Shown here one piece after another: positions 51,616 to 59,941 of a DNA stretch of 64,000 bases; positions within the stretch are counted from its first letter, which is position 1, and each line of letters begins with the position of its first letter. Both the position numbers and the translations under genes were made by a program. Source of the DNA: JAHEKD01 sp965215945. Its GTDB lineage: Bacteria; Pseudomonadota; Gammaproteobacteria; Arenicellales; JAHEKD01. Location: contig CBDCFC010000028.1 in assembly GCA_965215945.1 (NCBI GenBank), positions 1-64,000 on the forward strand. The letters are read 5' to 3'. The notes under the pieces are model-generated. The model made no database searches, was not told where the DNA came from, and saw only the letters and a program-made list of their open reading frames with translations.

Positions 51616-52674
51616 GTGATGAACGATATTTCTCCGACCACCTTAATACTCAAGAACATCTCCTACAGCATTGACGGTGAAACAATTCTTAACGACATCA
51701 ATTTCTCGCTAAATGCTGGAGAAGTCAGTTGCCTTGTCGGCCATAGTGGCTGTGGTAAGACCACCCTGCTGCGTTTAATTGCCGGGTTATTAAGTCCCGA
51801 TACCGGCTCTATACATCTTAACAATGACGATATTACCCGCGTAAACGGTAATCTTCGCCTGGATCATCACCCCACCATGATGGTCTTTCAGGATCTGGGG
51901 CTTTTCCCGCACATGAATGTGACTGACAATGTTGCTTATGGTCTGACAATGGGCAATGGTCAACGTAAACAAAAGGTTGCACAAATCCTTGCACAATTGG
52001 ATTTAAAAGGATATGGCTCACGCTACCCGCATGAATTGTCTGGCGGACAACAGCAACGAATCGCCCTGGCGCGAGCACTGGTTCTGGATCCTAAAATTTT
52101 ATTACTGGATGAACCTTTTGCAAATCTGGATACGGCTTTACGCCAGCCATTGGCCGAGGAAATTTTAGCGCTATTGCGTCAACGAAGAATTATCACATTA
52201 TTAGTCACCCATGACCGCGAAGACGCTTTATCGTTAGGTGATTATGTCGGCGTCATGGGCGATGGAAAAATACTGCAATGGGACACACCTGCCAATTTGC
52301 TTGAACACCCGGCAACACCGCAAGTCGCACGATTTACTGGGCATAATTCAATTATCAATGGCCGTATATTAGCTGATGGAAAAGTATTAACTACACTTGG
52401 TCAAATTAATGCAAGTAATCCACTAAAAGACGCTGTCGAAAATACAGAAGTCGAGGTACTATTGCGCTGCAGTGATGCTAAAACCACTAGTAATTCGAAT
52501 GGACACAGTGCAAAAGTAATATATCGCAGCTACGAGGCCGAGCAACTTGTTTATGCCTTGCAGCTTGAAAACGGTGAACAAATTTTTGCACTAGCCGGGG
52601 ATGATTTGGATTTACAAGTTGGTAACGCAACTCATATTAAGCTGCTCAATCAAAACACTACTGTTTATAGCTGA
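51616..52674 (+). CDS. Fe3+-type ABC transporter ATP-binding protein (FbpC-like), orphan
   Basis: A 352-residue ATPase. Walker A is G-H-S-G-C-G-K-T-T (41-49), the signature L-S-G-G-Q-Q-Q-R, Walker B L-L-L-D-E-P-F, and the switch His in T-H-D-R-E-D-A. A C-terminal TOBE-like domain of about 100 residues follows. The closest family by eye is the ferric iron FbpC/AfuC group. No permease or binding-protein gene lies nearby, so partners must be elsewhere. It lies directly after fur in an apparent operon, supporting an iron role. Confidence 0.84.
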   Translation: MMNDISPTTLILKNISYSIDGETILNDINFSLNAGEVSCLVGHSGCGKTTLLRLIAGLLSPDTGSIHLNNDDITRVNGNLRLDHHPTMMVFQDLGLFPHMNVTDNVAYGLTMGNGQRKQKVAQILAQLDLKGYGSRYPHELSGGQQQRIALARALVLDPKILLLDEPFANLDTALRQPLAEEILALLRQRRIITLLVTHDREDALSLGDYVGVMGDGKILQWDTPANLLEHPATPQVARFTGHNSIINGRILADGKVLTTLGQINASNPLKDAVENTEVEVLLRCSDAKTTSNSNGHSAKVIYRSYEAEQLVYALQLENGEQIFALAGDDLDLQVGNATHIKLLNQNTTVYS

Positions 52675-52696
52675 TTAAAAAATTAAGGAGACCAAG

Positions 52697-53188
52697 ATGG
52701 CTGAAATTACATTACATGGAAATACTTGCCACACCAACGGCAACCTGCCCCAGATCGGCAGTCAAGCACCTGATTTTACGCTAACCGATAAAGATCTGGC
52801 TGACGTCAGTCTGGCTGATTTTAGCGGTAAAAAAGTATTATCGATTGTGCCCAGTCTGGACACGGGTGTTTGCGCAACATCAACCCGCAAGTTTAATGGG
52901 CAGGCGGCTAATATGGACAATGTTTCAATATTGGTTATTTCTGCAGACCTGCCTTTTGCACAGGGTCGCTTCTGCGCTGCGGAAAGTATTGAAAACGTCC
53001 GCACTTTATCCACCTTCCGTAGCAATTTTGCACAGGATTACGGCATTCAAATCGTCGATGGTCCGCTGGCTGGCGTTTCTGGGCGAGCCGTTATTGTGCT
53101 GGATGAAAACAACACTGTATTGCACAGCCAGTTAGTTGGTGAGATTGGTGACGAACCTGATTATGATGCGGTGATGAATACCTTATAA
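52697..53188 (+). CDS. tpx: Thiol peroxidase
   Basis: A 163-residue atypical two-Cys peroxiredoxin that reduces H2O2 and alkyl hydroperoxides with thioredoxin. Peroxidatic Cys59 sits in S-L-D-T-G-V-C-A-T-S-T-R, resolving Cys93 in A-Q-G-R-F-C-A-A-E, spacing 34 as in E. coli Tpx. An AAGGAGACC ribosome site precedes the ATG. Its place behind fur links iron control with peroxide defence. Confidence 0.95.
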   Translation: MAEITLHGNTCHTNGNLPQIGSQAPDFTLTDKDLADVSLADFSGKKVLSIVPSLDTGVCATSTRKFNGQAANMDNVSILVISADLPFAQGRFCAAESIENVRTLSTFRSNFAQDYGIQIVDGPLAGVSGRAVIVLDENNTVLHSQLVGEIGDEPDYDAVMNTL

Positions 53189-53206
53189 ATCGACAACTGA
53201 TAATTC

Positions 53207-54391
53207 ATGAGTGATCAGATTTGCCCGTTATGGAATAAGCCAAAACACCACGAAGATGTAGAACACAAAAACCACCACGTCAATTGGATTGAATTATTCT
53301 ATGATCTAGTGCATGTGGTTTGCGTGTTTTTACTCGGCGGATATTTAAGCCACCACCTGACTGTACAGGGCTTTTTTGTGTTTGCCGCCTTGTTTGCGAT
53401 GATCTGGATAGCCTGGGGCGATACGGTATTTTATACCTCATTGTACGTCAGCAATGACGCTCTTCACAGAGTCATCATGGCATTACAAATATGTGCTGTA
53501 ATGGTGTTTGCAGCCGCCATAACAAATATCCCAGGTAAAGGCGAATTATATTTTGCAATTGGCTATGCAGTTAATCGTGCATTGTTGGCATTAATGTATT
53601 GGCGTGCAATTCAACACAATGTTGATGAACAAAAATCACTGGCGTTTGAAATGTTCAGGCTGTTCGCCGTTACCGCTTGCTTGTTTTTTATTTCAGCATT
53701 CTTACCTAATCCTATTAACTATTGGGTCTGGTTTACGGCGATGTTATTACTGCAACTTGGTTATCTGCTACCTAAAGTCGGTGTAATGCGATATAAGAGA
53801 TTTACACCCAGGATTGAACATTTATCCGAGCGGTTTGCCTTGTTGATGTTGATCGTGATTGGTGAAGGTTTTTTCAAGTTGGTCGTCACGCTGGCAGATA
53901 AAGGCATTTATAAAGTTAATCCAGAAGTATTTTTTAATTATGTGATCGGGGGGTTGGCTTTATGCGCGATGTGCTGGATTTATTTTGATTTCATCGGCAA
54001 TGGCAAAATTAAAACCACAAAAAGATACATGAGCCGCTGGTGGTACAGTCATCTAGTTATGATGATGGCAGCAGTAATGATGGGTGTGGCGTTGACAGGT
54101 GAGGTTAAAGTTGGTTTTTCCGAACCTTTTCCTGCTAATTATGCCTGGGTAGGGTGTATCGGTCTGGTCCTGTACTTAAGCTGTAGCTGGCTGATACAGA
54201 CCAGTATCGATGAGCGCTTTGGACATAACTACTATGGGCTTTGCTTGAGACTGTTTGGCATTACTATGGCATTGGTTACGCTCGCTTTGGTCGGTAAAGT
54301 TCCCGCAATCGTCGGTAATACTTTATACTCTATCGCCTTACTTTCACAGGTTGTGGTACCCGTATTTCGGGCTCGAAATCAGTTTAACTAA
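53207..54391 (+). CDS. Low-temperature-requirement A (LtrA) family membrane protein
   Basis: A 394-residue protein with about ten hydrophobic segments. The LtrA signature W-I-E-L-F-Y-D-L-V-H-V-V (~27-38) is intact, as are R-I-E-H-L-S-E-R-F-A-L-L-M-L-I-V-I-G-E-G and C-W-I-Y-F-D-F-I. The N-terminus has a His/Lys-rich stretch (P-K-H-H-E-D-V-E-H-K-N-H-H-V-N). Function of the family is unclear; it was first linked to cold growth in Listeria. 18 bases after tpx, so in the same unit. Confidence 0.86.
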   Translation: MSDQICPLWNKPKHHEDVEHKNHHVNWIELFYDLVHVVCVFLLGGYLSHHLTVQGFFVFAALFAMIWIAWGDTVFYTSLYVSNDALHRVIMALQICAVMVFAAAITNIPGKGELYFAIGYAVNRALLALMYWRAIQHNVDEQKSLAFEMFRLFAVTACLFFISAFLPNPINYWVWFTAMLLLQLGYLLPKVGVMRYKRFTPRIEHLSERFALLMLIVIGEGFFKLVVTLADKGIYKVNPEVFFNYVIGGLALCAMCWIYFDFIGNGKIKTTKRYMSRWWYSHLVMMMAAVMMGVALTGEVKVGFSEPFPANYAWVGCIGLVLYLSCSWLIQTSIDERFGHNYYGLCLRLFGITMALVTLALVGKVPAIVGNTLYSIALLSQVVVPVFRARNQFN

Positions 54392-54420
54392 GCAAGAAAA
54401 ATAATTTGTAAGGACATTCT

Positions 54421-55356
54421 ATGCGCACATTAATCACCGGATCACTAGCATTCGACTCGATTATGGTTTTCCCGGATCACTTTAAGAACCATATCCTGCC
54501 AGAGCAAACACATATTCTTAATGTCTGTTTTTTAGTCCCGGAAATGCGCAAAGAATTTGGCGGTTGTGCGGGCAATATTGCCTATGGTCTCAAAATGCTA
54601 GGCGGTGATCCGATTATCATGGCTACGGTAGGCGCCGATTTTGATAATTATTCAAAGCGTTTGGACGTACTTGGCATCAACAGTGACCACGTTAAAATTA
54701 TCAAGCATAGCTACACCGCTCAGGCCTATATCACCACCGATCTTGATGATAACCAGATTATTGCCTTTCATCCTGGTGCGATGAATTTTTCTCACGAAAA
54801 TAAAATCAGTGATGCAAAAGATATAAGCCTTGGCATTTTAGGCCCAGATGGACGTGATGGAATGATTGAACATGGCAAGCAATTTGCCCAAGCACAAATT
54901 CCATTTATATTCGATCCCGGACAGGGTCTGCCAATGTTTGATGGTGAAGAATTATTACGCTTCGTCGAGCAAGCAGATTATGTCATCGTCAATGATTACG
55001 AAAGCAAAATGATGGAAGATAAAACAGGTTTGAACTTCGAACAACTCGCTGAAAAAACCAAAGCATTTATTGTCACTTTAGGCAGTAAAGGTTCGCAAAT
55101 ATACACAGCGGGCAAGTGCACCGAAATTCCGGCCGCCACCATCGGTGAAGCACTGGATCCAACCGGTTGCGGCGATGCTTATCGAAGTGGTCTGCTTTAC
55201 GGTCTGACCAATGAACTTGAGTGGCCAATTACGGGCCGAATTGCCTCTCTAATGGGCGCCATTAAAATCGAGAGCAAAGGCCCGCAGAATTATTCTTTTA
55301 ATGAAGATGAGTTTAAACAACGATTTAGATCCACCTTTCCAGATTACAGTTTCTAA
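54421..55356 (+). CDS. PfkB-family carbohydrate/adenosine kinase
   Basis: A 311-residue ribokinase-fold kinase. Start M-R-T-L-I-T-G-S-L-A-F-D-S-I-M, G-G-C-A-G-N-I-A-Y-G-L substrate loop (PfkB signature 1 region), and signature 2 D-P-T-G-C-G-D-A-Y-R-S-G with the catalytic Asp. It resembles the group annotated as adenosine kinases in proteobacteria; nucleoside or sugar substrate is not certain. An AAGGACA ribosome site precedes it, 29 bases after ltrA-like. It is the last gene of the fur-led series. Confidence 0.85.
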   Translation: MRTLITGSLAFDSIMVFPDHFKNHILPEQTHILNVCFLVPEMRKEFGGCAGNIAYGLKMLGGDPIIMATVGADFDNYSKRLDVLGINSDHVKIIKHSYTAQAYITTDLDDNQIIAFHPGAMNFSHENKISDAKDISLGILGPDGRDGMIEHGKQFAQAQIPFIFDPGQGLPMFDGEELLRFVEQADYVIVNDYESKMMEDKTGLNFEQLAEKTKAFIVTLGSKGSQIYTAGKCTEIPAATIGEALDPTGCGDAYRSGLLYGLTNELEWPITGRIASLMGAIKIESKGPQNYSFNEDEFKQRFRSTFPDYSF

Positions 55357-55553
55357 CGCGTAAAAAAATACTAACTGGTTGTTAATTGGCTGCCAATAGT
55401 TTTTCTAATGTCTCGATTAGTATAATTAACGTACATGGTGACCATAAACCAAAATTATGTGTTAGTATTTAGCTATCCAATAACAGCATTAAATTCTTAA
55501 ATGCCGTAATTGGTTTTTTTTTAACTTCACTAACACAATTTTGGAGAAGACTT

Positions 55554-56906
55554 ATGGCAGAAGGGAAAAAAATGAGCCTCACCGTTAAGGTGTTATTAGG
55601 CCTTGTATTAGGACTAATAACTGGCGTCATCATCAACACATTCTTGGCAGGTAATGCTTTTGTAGACGGTTGGGTGGTCAATGGATTATTCCACATGATC
55701 GGTAAAATGTTTATCAACGCCTTGAAAATGTTAGTCGTTCCCCTGGTCACTTTCTCGCTGATCTGCGGTGTATGCGGTATCGGTGATATTGCTGCACTGG
55801 GACGGATCGGAACCAAATCATTCGGCTTGTATATACTCACCACAGCCATTGCAATCAGTACTGCAATTATGTTGGCGCAAATTGTTGGTCCTGGCAAAGG
55901 TTTTCAAATGGAGGGTGTTGAGGTTAAGGACGTTGCGGCAAAGGAGGCTCCTCCTGTTACACAAGTCTTTATCGACATCATTCCTAGCAATCCTATCAGC
56001 GCATTTGCCAACGGCGAAATGTTGAGCATTATTTTTTATGCCATCATGTTCGGCGTCAGCATTTTGTTGGTGGGAACCAAAGCCAAACCCATCGTGGAGG
56101 CGGCAGAAATGCTCAACGAAGTGGCGATGAAGATGGTCACGCTGGTGATGAGCATTGCTCATATCGGCGTATTCTGTCTGATTGCCAAGACCTTTGCGCA
56201 GCAAGGCATAGGATTATTGCTGCCGATGGCCAGTTATTTCTTCACTGTAGTTGGTGCTCTGGCAATTCATTTGTTTATTACTATTCTGGCATTGCTATTT
56301 ATATTTACGCGATTAAGCCCGGTAATGTTCTTCAAGAAAATGCGCAATGCTCAAGCATTCGCATTCTCAACAGCCAGCTCAAGTGCAACCTTGCCCGTTA
56401 CTTTACGTTCGGTATCAGAAAGACTGGGTGTGAATAACTCGGTAGCATCATTTACTGTACCACTAGGTGCAACAATCAACATGGACGGCACAGCGATTAT
56501 GCAAGGTGTTGCAACAGTGTTCATCGCCAACGTATATGGTATCGAACTCGGTATCGGTGGCTATTTGACTGTAATCGGCATGTCGGTACTGGCATCAATC
56601 GGAACGGCCGGTGTACCCGGTGTTGGCCTGATCATGCTCGCGATGGTATTAAATCAGGTTGGTTTGCCTTTAGAAGGTATTGGTATTATCATGGGTGTTG
56701 ACCGTCTACTCGACATGTGTCGCACGGCCGTCAACATAACAGGTGATGCCATGGTATCGACCGTTGTAGCCAAAGGCGAGGGTAAAATAGATTTTGATAT
56801 CTATAATGATCCTGATGCAGGAACATTGGATGAAGATGACATCCATATTGACGACGCCGTCGAAGCTGAATTAGCGAGAGCGGTGGAGGAAACACATAAA
56901 GCATAG
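55554..56906 (+). CDS. Dicarboxylate/amino-acid:cation symporter (DAACS family)
   Basis: A 450-residue GltPh-like transporter. It carries the serine-rich loop T-A-S-S-S-A-T-L-P-V-T, the N-M-D-G-T-A motif (A-T-I-N-M-D-G-T-A-I) and the C-terminal D-R-L-L-D-M-C-R-T-A-V-N-I-T-G-D-A, where the Arg favours glutamate/aspartate over dicarboxylates. An acidic tail (D-E-D-D-I-H-I-D-D) is at the C-terminus. A GGAGA ribosome site precedes the ATG. It is a single gene ended by a strong terminator. Confidence 0.92.
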   Translation: MAEGKKMSLTVKVLLGLVLGLITGVIINTFLAGNAFVDGWVVNGLFHMIGKMFINALKMLVVPLVTFSLICGVCGIGDIAALGRIGTKSFGLYILTTAIAISTAIMLAQIVGPGKGFQMEGVEVKDVAAKEAPPVTQVFIDIIPSNPISAFANGEMLSIIFYAIMFGVSILLVGTKAKPIVEAAEMLNEVAMKMVTLVMSIAHIGVFCLIAKTFAQQGIGLLLPMASYFFTVVGALAIHLFITILALLFIFTRLSPVMFFKKMRNAQAFAFSTASSSATLPVTLRSVSERLGVNNSVASFTVPLGATINMDGTAIMQGVATVFIANVYGIELGIGGYLTVIGMSVLASIGTAGVPGVGLIMLAMVLNQVGLPLEGIGIIMGVDRLLDMCRTAVNITGDAMVSTVVAKGEGKIDFDIYNDPDAGTLDEDDIHIDDAVEAELARAVEETHKA

Positions 56907-56926
56907 ATACTTGCTTTAAGTTAAGT

Positions 56927-56956
56927 AAAAGGGCGGGTTTTCACCCGCCCTTTTTT
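56927..56956 (+). terminator. Intrinsic terminator after the DAACS symporter
   Basis: AAAGGGCGGGT and ACCCGCCCTTT form a long GC-rich stem with a short TTTC loop, followed by a run of T, 20 bases after the stop codon. A textbook rho-independent terminator; with A-tract on the left it can also work for the opposite strand. Confidence 0.95.
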
Positions 56957-57050
56957 ATGCCTGCCCACTGGAAATTATTCATAGTGATGCAGTTCGGACT
57001 TGTAGTTATCTTTTTCACCGGGAAGCGGAACGTGCCTTTTGTACGGAAAA

Positions 57051-57093
57051 CCCGCATCAAGCCTGTGCCGGACTTGGTCCGGTATGCAGGAAA
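57051..57093. repeat. Second copy of the 43-base dispersed repeat
   Basis: This stretch matches 9770-9812 with four mismatches over 43 bases. Both have CCCGCA at the left, the core CAAGCCTGTGCCGG and TCCGGTATGC, forming a CCGG...CCGG hairpin inside outer arms. It lies just downstream (3') of the DAO gene, between convergent transcripts. Confidence 0.75.
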
Positions 57094-57113
57094 TGTGCTT
57101 TTGGATGAGTTCG

Positions 57114-58475
57114 CTACAATATCCCCCTACTATTCATTTCTTTTAGCTCTTCCATCAAAGCCTTATTTCCATGACGCTTGAGACTAAGATCTTCAGCATA
57201 TTTAGGCAATACGCTTGCTGTCACCCATTGCGCACAGAGTTCGCCTGCAGCGCAGGCCGCCATGCTACCAAAACCCGACAACGCACCAATTACATAAAAA
57301 CCCGATAACTCAGTCGGCCCTATTAATGGCCAATTTTCCTCTGTCATAGGGTAATAGCCACCGTAATGACGAAAAGCGCGCGGAAATCCGCCGTAATAGG
57401 TCTTTAAACCCGGGTTCAATCGCGCGGCTCCTCGTAATACGATTTCCGGGTATTGATCGTCTAATTGAGGCTGCCATTGTGGTTCACAGGACTGTTCGTT
57501 AAACGCCCAACCCAGTTTTAGCCAACTACCGTGATCGCCGCCATCAGGACGGCAATGTATATTTCCTGCGATGGCCTTGGCCAACCACGCCAAATCGGCA
57601 TCTTCTAATAACATTTCACGCTCGTCCTGGGCCCAGTCAAGCTCAGCCACATCAAGATCAATCGAAAAAGGCATATCTCTGGGGATAATTTTTTTTCGGT
57701 CCTCAAATGCAATTTTTTGCTGCAAAACATTGTGGACAGGTAACGAAGTACCCAGCATCTGTGCCACATTGTTAACAAAAGGACCGGCAGCATTAATCAA
57801 TTTCTCAGCATGAATAGTTAAATCTTCATTGTCATCGGACGCTGTAATCACAAATTGATTATCAAACTGCAGACCCTTTACTTTAGCCTGAATCAGCTTA
57901 ACGCCTGATGCTTTGGCCTTGCTCAATATATATTGGCCCAATTGCTGCGAGCTAATATCTCCAGCTCGGCGGATATGAAAGATATTTTTTATATCCTCAC
58001 TATATGAAGGAAATGTCTGCCTGATTAAGCTTTGGTTGGACAAAACATCGACACCGTTTGGTGCTGTGCGCCATTCAGCGGAAATAGGTGCTTGATAAGA
58101 ATCTGAAGTTGGACCGTCATGGAAACGTATTCCATCATTCATTTGATCCAAGTTAAGCTGTGCTATTAGATCATCAATATCATCACAGCGAGTGGCCATT
58201 ACATAGCCTCGTCGGGACATATTAAACACATCATCAGATTCATCAGCAATTTGTTCCATTAGATCAATGCTGTGATTAATGAAATCTCGCATGGTTTGAT
58301 GCGGCCACCAATCGCGGTAGTTTTCGCCTGACTGTGCGGAGGTAAAACTCATTGGTGCCAACGGGTCAATAATGACCACATCGCTTTTTTTGTATAGTTG
58401 GGATAAATAATAGGCACAAGCGATGCCTGCCACCCCTGCCCCGATAATTACTATCTCATGTTTAGTTTCATTCAA
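57114..58475 (-). CDS. FAD-dependent D-amino-acid-oxidase-like (DAO family) oxidoreductase
   Basis: A 453-residue flavoenzyme. The dinucleotide motif is I-I-G-A-G-V-A-G-I-A-C (10-20), followed by the S-A-Q-S-G-E-N-Y-R-D-W-W-P flavin-contact loop; N-A-A-G-P-F-V lies in the middle, and the C-terminal FAD block is Y-P-M-T-E-E-N-W-P-L-I-G-P with G-A-L-S-G-F-G. Such enzymes oxidise the C-N bond of glycine, sarcosine or other secondary amines. The substrate is not known. The ATG lies immediately after the tesA stop in the same transcript. Confidence 0.85.
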   Translation of the reverse strand: MNETKHEIVIIGAGVAGIACAYYLSQLYKKSDVVIIDPLAPMSFTSAQSGENYRDWWPHQTMRDFINHSIDLMEQIADESDDVFNMSRRGYVMATRCDDIDDLIAQLNLDQMNDGIRFHDGPTSDSYQAPISAEWRTAPNGVDVLSNQSLIRQTFPSYSEDIKNIFHIRRAGDISSQQLGQYILSKAKASGVKLIQAKVKGLQFDNQFVITASDDNEDLTIHAEKLINAAGPFVNNVAQMLGTSLPVHNVLQQKIAFEDRKKIIPRDMPFSIDLDVAELDWAQDEREMLLEDADLAWLAKAIAGNIHCRPDGGDHGSWLKLGWAFNEQSCEPQWQPQLDDQYPEIVLRGAARLNPGLKTYYGGFPRAFRHYGGYYPMTEENWPLIGPTELSGFYVIGALSGFGSMAACAAGELCAQWVTASVLPKYAEDLSLKRHGNKALMEELKEMNSRGIL

Positions 58476-59099
58476 CTACAAAATCTCTCTCAAATAGGGC
58501 CAGACATTGTCGAGAATAATCGATTGTGCCTGTTGGTTTGGGTGAATGCCATCTGCCTGCATCATGTCTGACACGCCGCCGATGCCTTCAAGAATAAATG
58601 GTACTAAATGAATGTCGCTTTGCTCGGCCAAATCAACATAAGTCTGCGCAAACTCATTGGTATATTGGGGACCGTAATTCGGCAAGATTTTCATGCCTGC
58701 CAATAATACTTGCGCGCCACTCTCCAGTGATTGATCAATCATACTTTGCAGGTTTTCATGCAAATCTCTAATCGGCAAACCTCTTAACCCATCATTGCCT
58801 CCCAGTTCAATAATCACAATGGCCGGCGAATGAAGTTGTAATTGTTTGCTGATTCGCGCACGGCCAGACGCGGTTACATCACCACTGATTGACGCATTAA
58901 TAACCTCATAATCATAACCCTGCTTTGATAATCTGGTTTGTAGCAAATTAACCCAGCCTTGTTCGTACTCCAGGCCATAGGCCGTGCTTATGCTGTCTCC
59001 GACAACCAAAATCGTTTTATTTTCCGCCCAGGCTTGAATAATAAAAGCCAAACCACAAATAATGGCGATAATGGCAAAAAAAATCTTTTGCTTCATCAT
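58476..59099 (-). CDS. tesA: Periplasmic multifunctional esterase/thioesterase TesA (GDSL family)
   Basis: A 207-residue exported SGNH hydrolase. A signal peptide ends near A-W-A-E (25). Block I is G-D-S-I-S-T-A-Y-G-L (Ser36), block III is L-G-G-N-D-G-L-R-G, and block V D-G-I-H-P. It hydrolyses acyl-CoA, lysophospholipid and aryl esters. As in E. coli, it is divergent from the ybbA-ybbP ABC genes. Confidence 0.93.
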   Translation of the reverse strand: MMKQKIFFAIIAIICGLAFIIQAWAENKTILVVGDSISTAYGLEYEQGWVNLLQTRLSKQGYDYEVINASISGDVTASGRARISKQLQLHSPAIVIIELGGNDGLRGLPIRDLHENLQSMIDQSLESGAQVLLAGMKILPNYGPQYTNEFAQTYVDLAEQSDIHLVPFILEGIGGVSDMMQADGIHPNQQAQSIILDNVWPYLREIL

Positions 59100-59249
59100 G
59101 GGCTTAATCAGAGGTTGCTTAATCTACAGTTATTCTTAAATCGCAAAGGATACATGCATTACCTATACATTAACTGACAATCTGTATTGATTTGATCAAA
59201 TACTCACGCAAAATTCATCTACTATCAATAATAATCGCTAAACTAAACT

Positions 59250-59939
59250 ATGAATTCATCTGCTGACAATGCTTATATTTGTGTCCGCGATATTTCGCGT
59301 TCGGTATCTATGGGCGATGAACATATACAAATCTTAAAGCAAATTAATTTCGATATCGAAGCCGGCCAATCGGCAGCCATTATCGGTGAATCCGGCTCTG
59401 GCAAATCAACACTGCTTGGCCTTTTAGCAGGGTTGGATACCCCTGATAGTGGTTCAATAATTATCGATAAACAAAACATCTGCCAAATGGATGAAGATGG
59501 GCGTGCTGGATTTCGCTCACAATACATGGGTTTTGTTTTTCAGTCATTTCAATTGATGCCCACTTATAGCGCCTTGGAAAATGTAATGCTGCCCATTGAG
59601 CTAAAAGGTGAGGCTTCTGATAGCCGCGAAAAAGCTGAACAACTGCTAGAGCGAGTTGGTCTTTCACACCGACTTTCACATTATCCTCACCAGCTTTCAG
59701 GCGGCGAACAACAGCGTGTCGCGCTCGCCAGAGCTTTTGTTGGTACACCTAAAATACTGTTCGCCGATGAACCCACGGGTAATCTTGACGGCAAAACCAG
59801 TGAGTTAATTACCGATTTGATGTTTGAATTAAATCAGGAACATCAAACTACTTTAATTCTTGTTACCCATGAACTTAAACTGGCCGGTTTGTGCCAACGA
59901 AAGTTGGCCTTAATCGACGGCATGATCAATGAAAATTAA
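59250..59939 (+). CDS. ybbA: ABC transporter ATP-binding protein YbbA
   Basis: A 229-residue LolD/MacB-type ATPase. Walker A G-E-S-G-S-G-K-S-T (48-56), Q-loop F-V-F-Q-S-F-Q-L-M-P, signature L-S-G-G-E-Q-Q-R-V and Walker B I-L-F-A-D-E-P-T-G-N. Position next to tesA and before the large permease identifies it as YbbA. Two bases separate it from the permease gene. It probably powers extraction of a lipid or lipoprotein-like substrate from the inner membrane. Confidence 0.92.
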   Translation: MNSSADNAYICVRDISRSVSMGDEHIQILKQINFDIEAGQSAAIIGESGSGKSTLLGLLAGLDTPDSGSIIIDKQNICQMDEDGRAGFRSQYMGFVFQSFQLMPTYSALENVMLPIELKGEASDSREKAEQLLERVGLSHRLSHYPHQLSGGEQQRVALARAFVGTPKILFADEPTGNLDGKTSELITDLMFELNQEHQTTLILVTHELKLAGLCQRKLALIDGMINEN

Positions 59940-59941
59940 CC

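Noticed and set aside
55469..55897. 142-codon minus-strand frame antisense to the DAACS gene start
   Set aside because: It overlaps the well-supported symporter start and has no recognisable domain.
56957..57181. 74-codon open frame after the DAACS terminator
   Set aside because: It runs through the 43-base dispersed repeat and into the 3' end of the DAO gene on the other strand, with no family resemblance.
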